A DNA stretch of 64,000 bases from Wuchereria bancrofti (Eukaryota > Nematoda > Chromadorea > Rhabditida > Onchocercidae), in the NCBI GenBank assembly GCA_005281725.1, contig SSBO01000012.1, positions 7,421,603 through 7,485,602 of the forward strand, in the 5' to 3' direction. Shown here in pieces: positions 61,027-64,000 of this stretch (positions are counted from its first letter, which is position 1; the number at the start of each line of letters is the position of its first letter). The notes under the pieces were generated by a model that saw only the letters and a program-made list of their open reading frames with translations, was not told the origin of the DNA and did not search any database. The position numbers and the translations under genes are program-made.

Positions 61027-62391
61027 GATTATATGACCCATCTTTTTGAATATTATATGAAAAGCATATGATTTCGTGTTTAGGTGCTATCGGTGTTTTT
61101 TAACACTCACTTTGCACGTCTGTGTTGTTTTATCTACGTGAATTGCTCTTATTTTGCTATCTTTTTGAACCCATCATTAAATTAAGTAGTTGGTCTTTTT
61201 TTTGTAATTCGAGTGGAAGGAGTCACATGGTGAATATCATCGAGTGAAACGGAAGAGTGCCAGATGAATAGAGCTGCCTAGGCTCCTTCTAACTTGTTTA
61301 CTGTACAGGGAATTGTTTGTTTTAAAAAATCGAACATATTATGTGGTGTACTGCACTTATTAATTGATGATATTTTATGAGACTTCATAGAGAGGTAAAA
61401 TATGAGTTATTCGATATATATCTTTTGTGAAACCAGTACAGAGATCGATGTATATTATTTCCCATACACTACTACAGATACTATTAACCAGTGGTGCATC
61501 TATGTTCACTCGATTGCGTTAGTTTATGGTGATGAATTGATACATGCAAGTATGTGGTATTCTTTTTTTACAGTTTTGCTGTCAGTAAATTTTCATCATA
61601 GTTCTCTTGTGCCTCCTAAAGCCAGTATTACATCTCTACTTATACATTATGCATAAATTTTATTAGGATTATCTTCCAGGTTGATGACGACAGTATGCTG
61701 ACGTGTGATATGTGCTCTAGTATTACAATGAAGTTATTTAATGATAAAAATATTGTGTGTACCGGATGTCTGCTTCCCTTGCCTCCCCAATAGACAGTTT
61801 AGGTAGACATCGATAGCGGCTTATCAGTAGACAAAGGAGAAGAGAAGTAGTCCAAAGAACAGAGTTTCAACGGTTGTTCAAACATGGACATTTCTCGAAC
61901 AGTTAGTCATTTCGAACCTCCTCGCCACATTTTTCACTTGTTGAGAAGCGAACGTACGACCGCGATTTATTAACAAGACCGGTGCAGTAGTTCCATTTCA
62001 CTGTTTTGTTCATTTCAGTTTTTCTTCGTCCTTTCGCTGAGCCTCTCTTATTTGTTGTTTTTCATGAGTCTTTAATCATTCGAAAGATTTCCCGTTCTTC
62101 GACCTAGTCTGTGATACCGATACTTATTTGAGCAGATGTCCTACTAGTTATTAGTTTGGTATCACTTTGTAGAAAATCCAGGAGTACTACCTTGATTGAA
62201 AGATCGAACCAATAAAAATTCCTTTGGTACGCAGTCTTTCTAGGCAACCAGTTACTGCTGAATTAAGGAAATGAAGTAATTATTCTACGATAGCTCACTA
62301 CTGATGATAAATTGACACCTTTTTAGCAGTGGTTACAAATTAATTGGTATGTATTCATATTGTGATGGTATATAGTGTTTTAGGGTAATCA
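61027..62391. other. Intergenic region before the fatty acyl-CoA reductase
   Basis: About 1.4 kb between two plus-strand genes. One 84-codon plus-strand ORF (61402-61656) has no recognisable motif. The GTGTTTTAG acceptor at 62375-62383 is the likely trans-splice site of the reductase. Confidence 0.5.
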
Positions 62392-64000
62392 ATGGGACAT
62401 AGTCAGCAAGTGACAGATATATACGCAGGTCAAAGTGTACTGGTCACTGGTGCAAGTGGCTTTCTTGGCAAAGTTCTCATCGAAAAATTATTATATTCAG
62501 TAAACTCATTAAAAAATATATATCTGTTAATTCGTCCGAAAAATGGACTTGGTCCAAAACAACGGATGGACACAATTATTCAGGTTTGTGTTATCTTTCA
62601 AGAAAAGAATGTCAGATGTGAGGAGTTTAAGGCATAAAGTTAGTATAGCTTTTGTTAAAATATAGATATGAATACATAGGCATTCGATTAGCCAGATATA
62701 TTTTTCTTAATTGTGATTTCAATTTTACAGGGTCCATTGTTCGACCGACTGCGTAGGTCTAATCCTGGAATATTCTCTAAATTGATACCAATGGGTGGTG
62801 ACATTATGGAAGAAGGTTTGGGCCTCAATCAACTGGATATGCAAACTATTTGTGATGAAGTTTCTATCGGTAAGTTGATAGAGAAAGCACTTCGCCAGAC
62901 GTAATATCACAGCCATTCATTTCAGTATTCCACTGTGCGGCAACCGTGAAGTTTGATGAAGCCTTACGAATATCTGTAGAAATGAATGTTCTGGGGACAC
63001 AGCGACTCGTCGCTCTTTGTCATATGATTAAAAATTTACTTGTAAGTCTTCAGATATTTCATTCTCCTGTTTGTCTGGTATGAGTTTATCTGGTTTTTAG
63101 ACGTATCTGTTGCAGGTGCTGGTTCACGTCAGTACAGCATACGCAAACTGTGACAAGTCAGAGATATTAGAGATAGTTTATCCACCTCCTGTGCCACCAA
63201 ATAAACTTTTCGAGGCTATCGACTGGATGGATGATGTGGTAATTGATGCTATTACGCCACATTTGCTTGGTAAAAGGCCGAACACGTACACTCTAACAAA
63301 AGCTCTTGCTGAAGTTCGTTTATCTCAGATATGTATAACTATATAAGCTTCATAGTTTTTCCGATATATAAATATACGAAGGTGAGGAATTTATATCAAG
63401 ATGATGCGGAAGATATTTAGTAATTTATGTATGCAGTATTCAAGGTATAGATGTGATAAAGCTTGGATATACTGTTGAAGCGTCTCTCTGAGCTAATTGT
63501 TAGTAATGCAGTTCGAATTTAACTGAAGTGAAGAATTTGACTTGCAAATTTGTATCCAAAAGTTGAGGTTTATACGGCAATACTTGTTGAAATTGATCGT
63601 TAGATATTTTTATCAATTTTGGTAAAACAATGGAGTCATTTGAAAAGAAAAAAAGGAATCAGAGATATTTCTGGAAAAGTATTGAATTTTTCGAGGTTTT
63701 GGTTCTGTTAACCATTGGAGGTTTGGATTTTATAAATGAATATGGTGATGCAAATTAAGAGAGTAGGAATGATTTTAAGTTATAAATATTTGATGTTGGT
63801 ATTGTCAGAACTAACAAATTCAGTATTAAATTTGCTGATACTCAATACTCATGCTTCGCTGGTACTCATTTTTGGTCAGTTTGTCTTTTCTTTAGGTGCA
63901 GCTGATGGAAGATGCAAGACAGTTACCGGTAATTATTGTGAGGCCGTCAATAATAGGAGCCATGTGGCGAGATCCCCTTCCTGGTTGGACAGATAATTAC
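62392..64000 (+). CDS. Fatty acyl-CoA reductase, 5' part (cut by window end)
   Basis: Reduces fatty acyl-CoA to fatty alcohol with NADPH, for ether lipids and waxes, usually on peroxisomes. Exons 62392-62583, 62731-62869, 62926-63041, 63116-63313 and 63896 onward are all in phase and give 250 codons so far; FARs are usually about 500. The Rossmann motif [11 protein letters not shown] (residues 16-26) and the short-chain dehydrogenase Y-x-x-x-K (YTLTK, residues 207-211) are present, with [25 protein letters not shown] and [12 protein letters not shown] between and after. This is the NAD-binding 4 superfamily pattern. The start lies 9 nt after a GTGTTTTAG acceptor, a likely spliced-leader site. 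The sterile-type C-terminal domain lies outside the window. Confidence 0.9.

Noticed and set aside
1..64000. CRISPR arrays, bacterial operons or Wolbachia insertions
   Set aside because: No regular spacer arrays or bacterial-type gene runs were seen; all recognised genes are intron-containing animal genes.

Overview
The window looks like nuclear DNA of a parasitic nematode, most likely a filarial or other spirurid (clade III) worm. It is AT-rich. Genes are split into many 40-280 bp exons by AT-rich introns that mostly end in TTTCAG. Most genes have an unpaired splice acceptor 1-55 nt before the start codon, as expected for spliced-leader trans-splicing. All gene models below were read by hand from splice sites, reading phase and protein family resemblance; no search was run.

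Layout. 1-26,977 (-): an unc-44-type ankyrin, with ankyrin repeats, ZU5-UPA spectrin-binding module, death domain and several alternative C-terminal exons. 27.0-32.8 kb: a large region with no recognised gene. 32,772-35,304 (-): a ubiquitin-like plus AN1 zinc-finger protein. 36,790-39,463 (-): a secreted frizzled-related Wnt antagonist. 42,588-43,874 (+): a TFAM-like mitochondrial HMG-box protein. 45,004-46,060 (+): a secretory-pathway FKBP prolyl isomerase. 46,269-48,468 (-): selenophosphate synthetase. 49,810-51,977 (-): the spindle-checkpoint protein MAD2. 53,123-55,073 (+): haem O synthase COX10. 57,135-61,026 (+): the N-glycan branching enzyme GnT-IV. 62,392-64,000 (+, cut by the window end): a fatty acyl-CoA reductase. 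These are unrelated housekeeping and developmental genes; FKBP and selenophosphate synthetase are tail to tail, and MAD2 and COX10 are head to head.

The most notable feature is the 3' end of the ankyrin gene. The phase of exon 10,016-10,129 fits either a short terminal exon (8,834-8,979) or a very long exon starting at 6,253 that corresponds to the giant ankyrin tail. That long exon is broken by at least six in-frame stops and several frame changes between about 2.4 and 5.8 kb. Its last 2.4 kb are almost fully open and carry a 58/49-residue tandem repeat. The remaining gene chains add up to intact frames, so general sequencing error is an unlikely explanation. The upstream unc-44 exons are intact: the short form adds up to 1,838 codons. 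An 18-nt microexon lies just before the first ZU5 domain.
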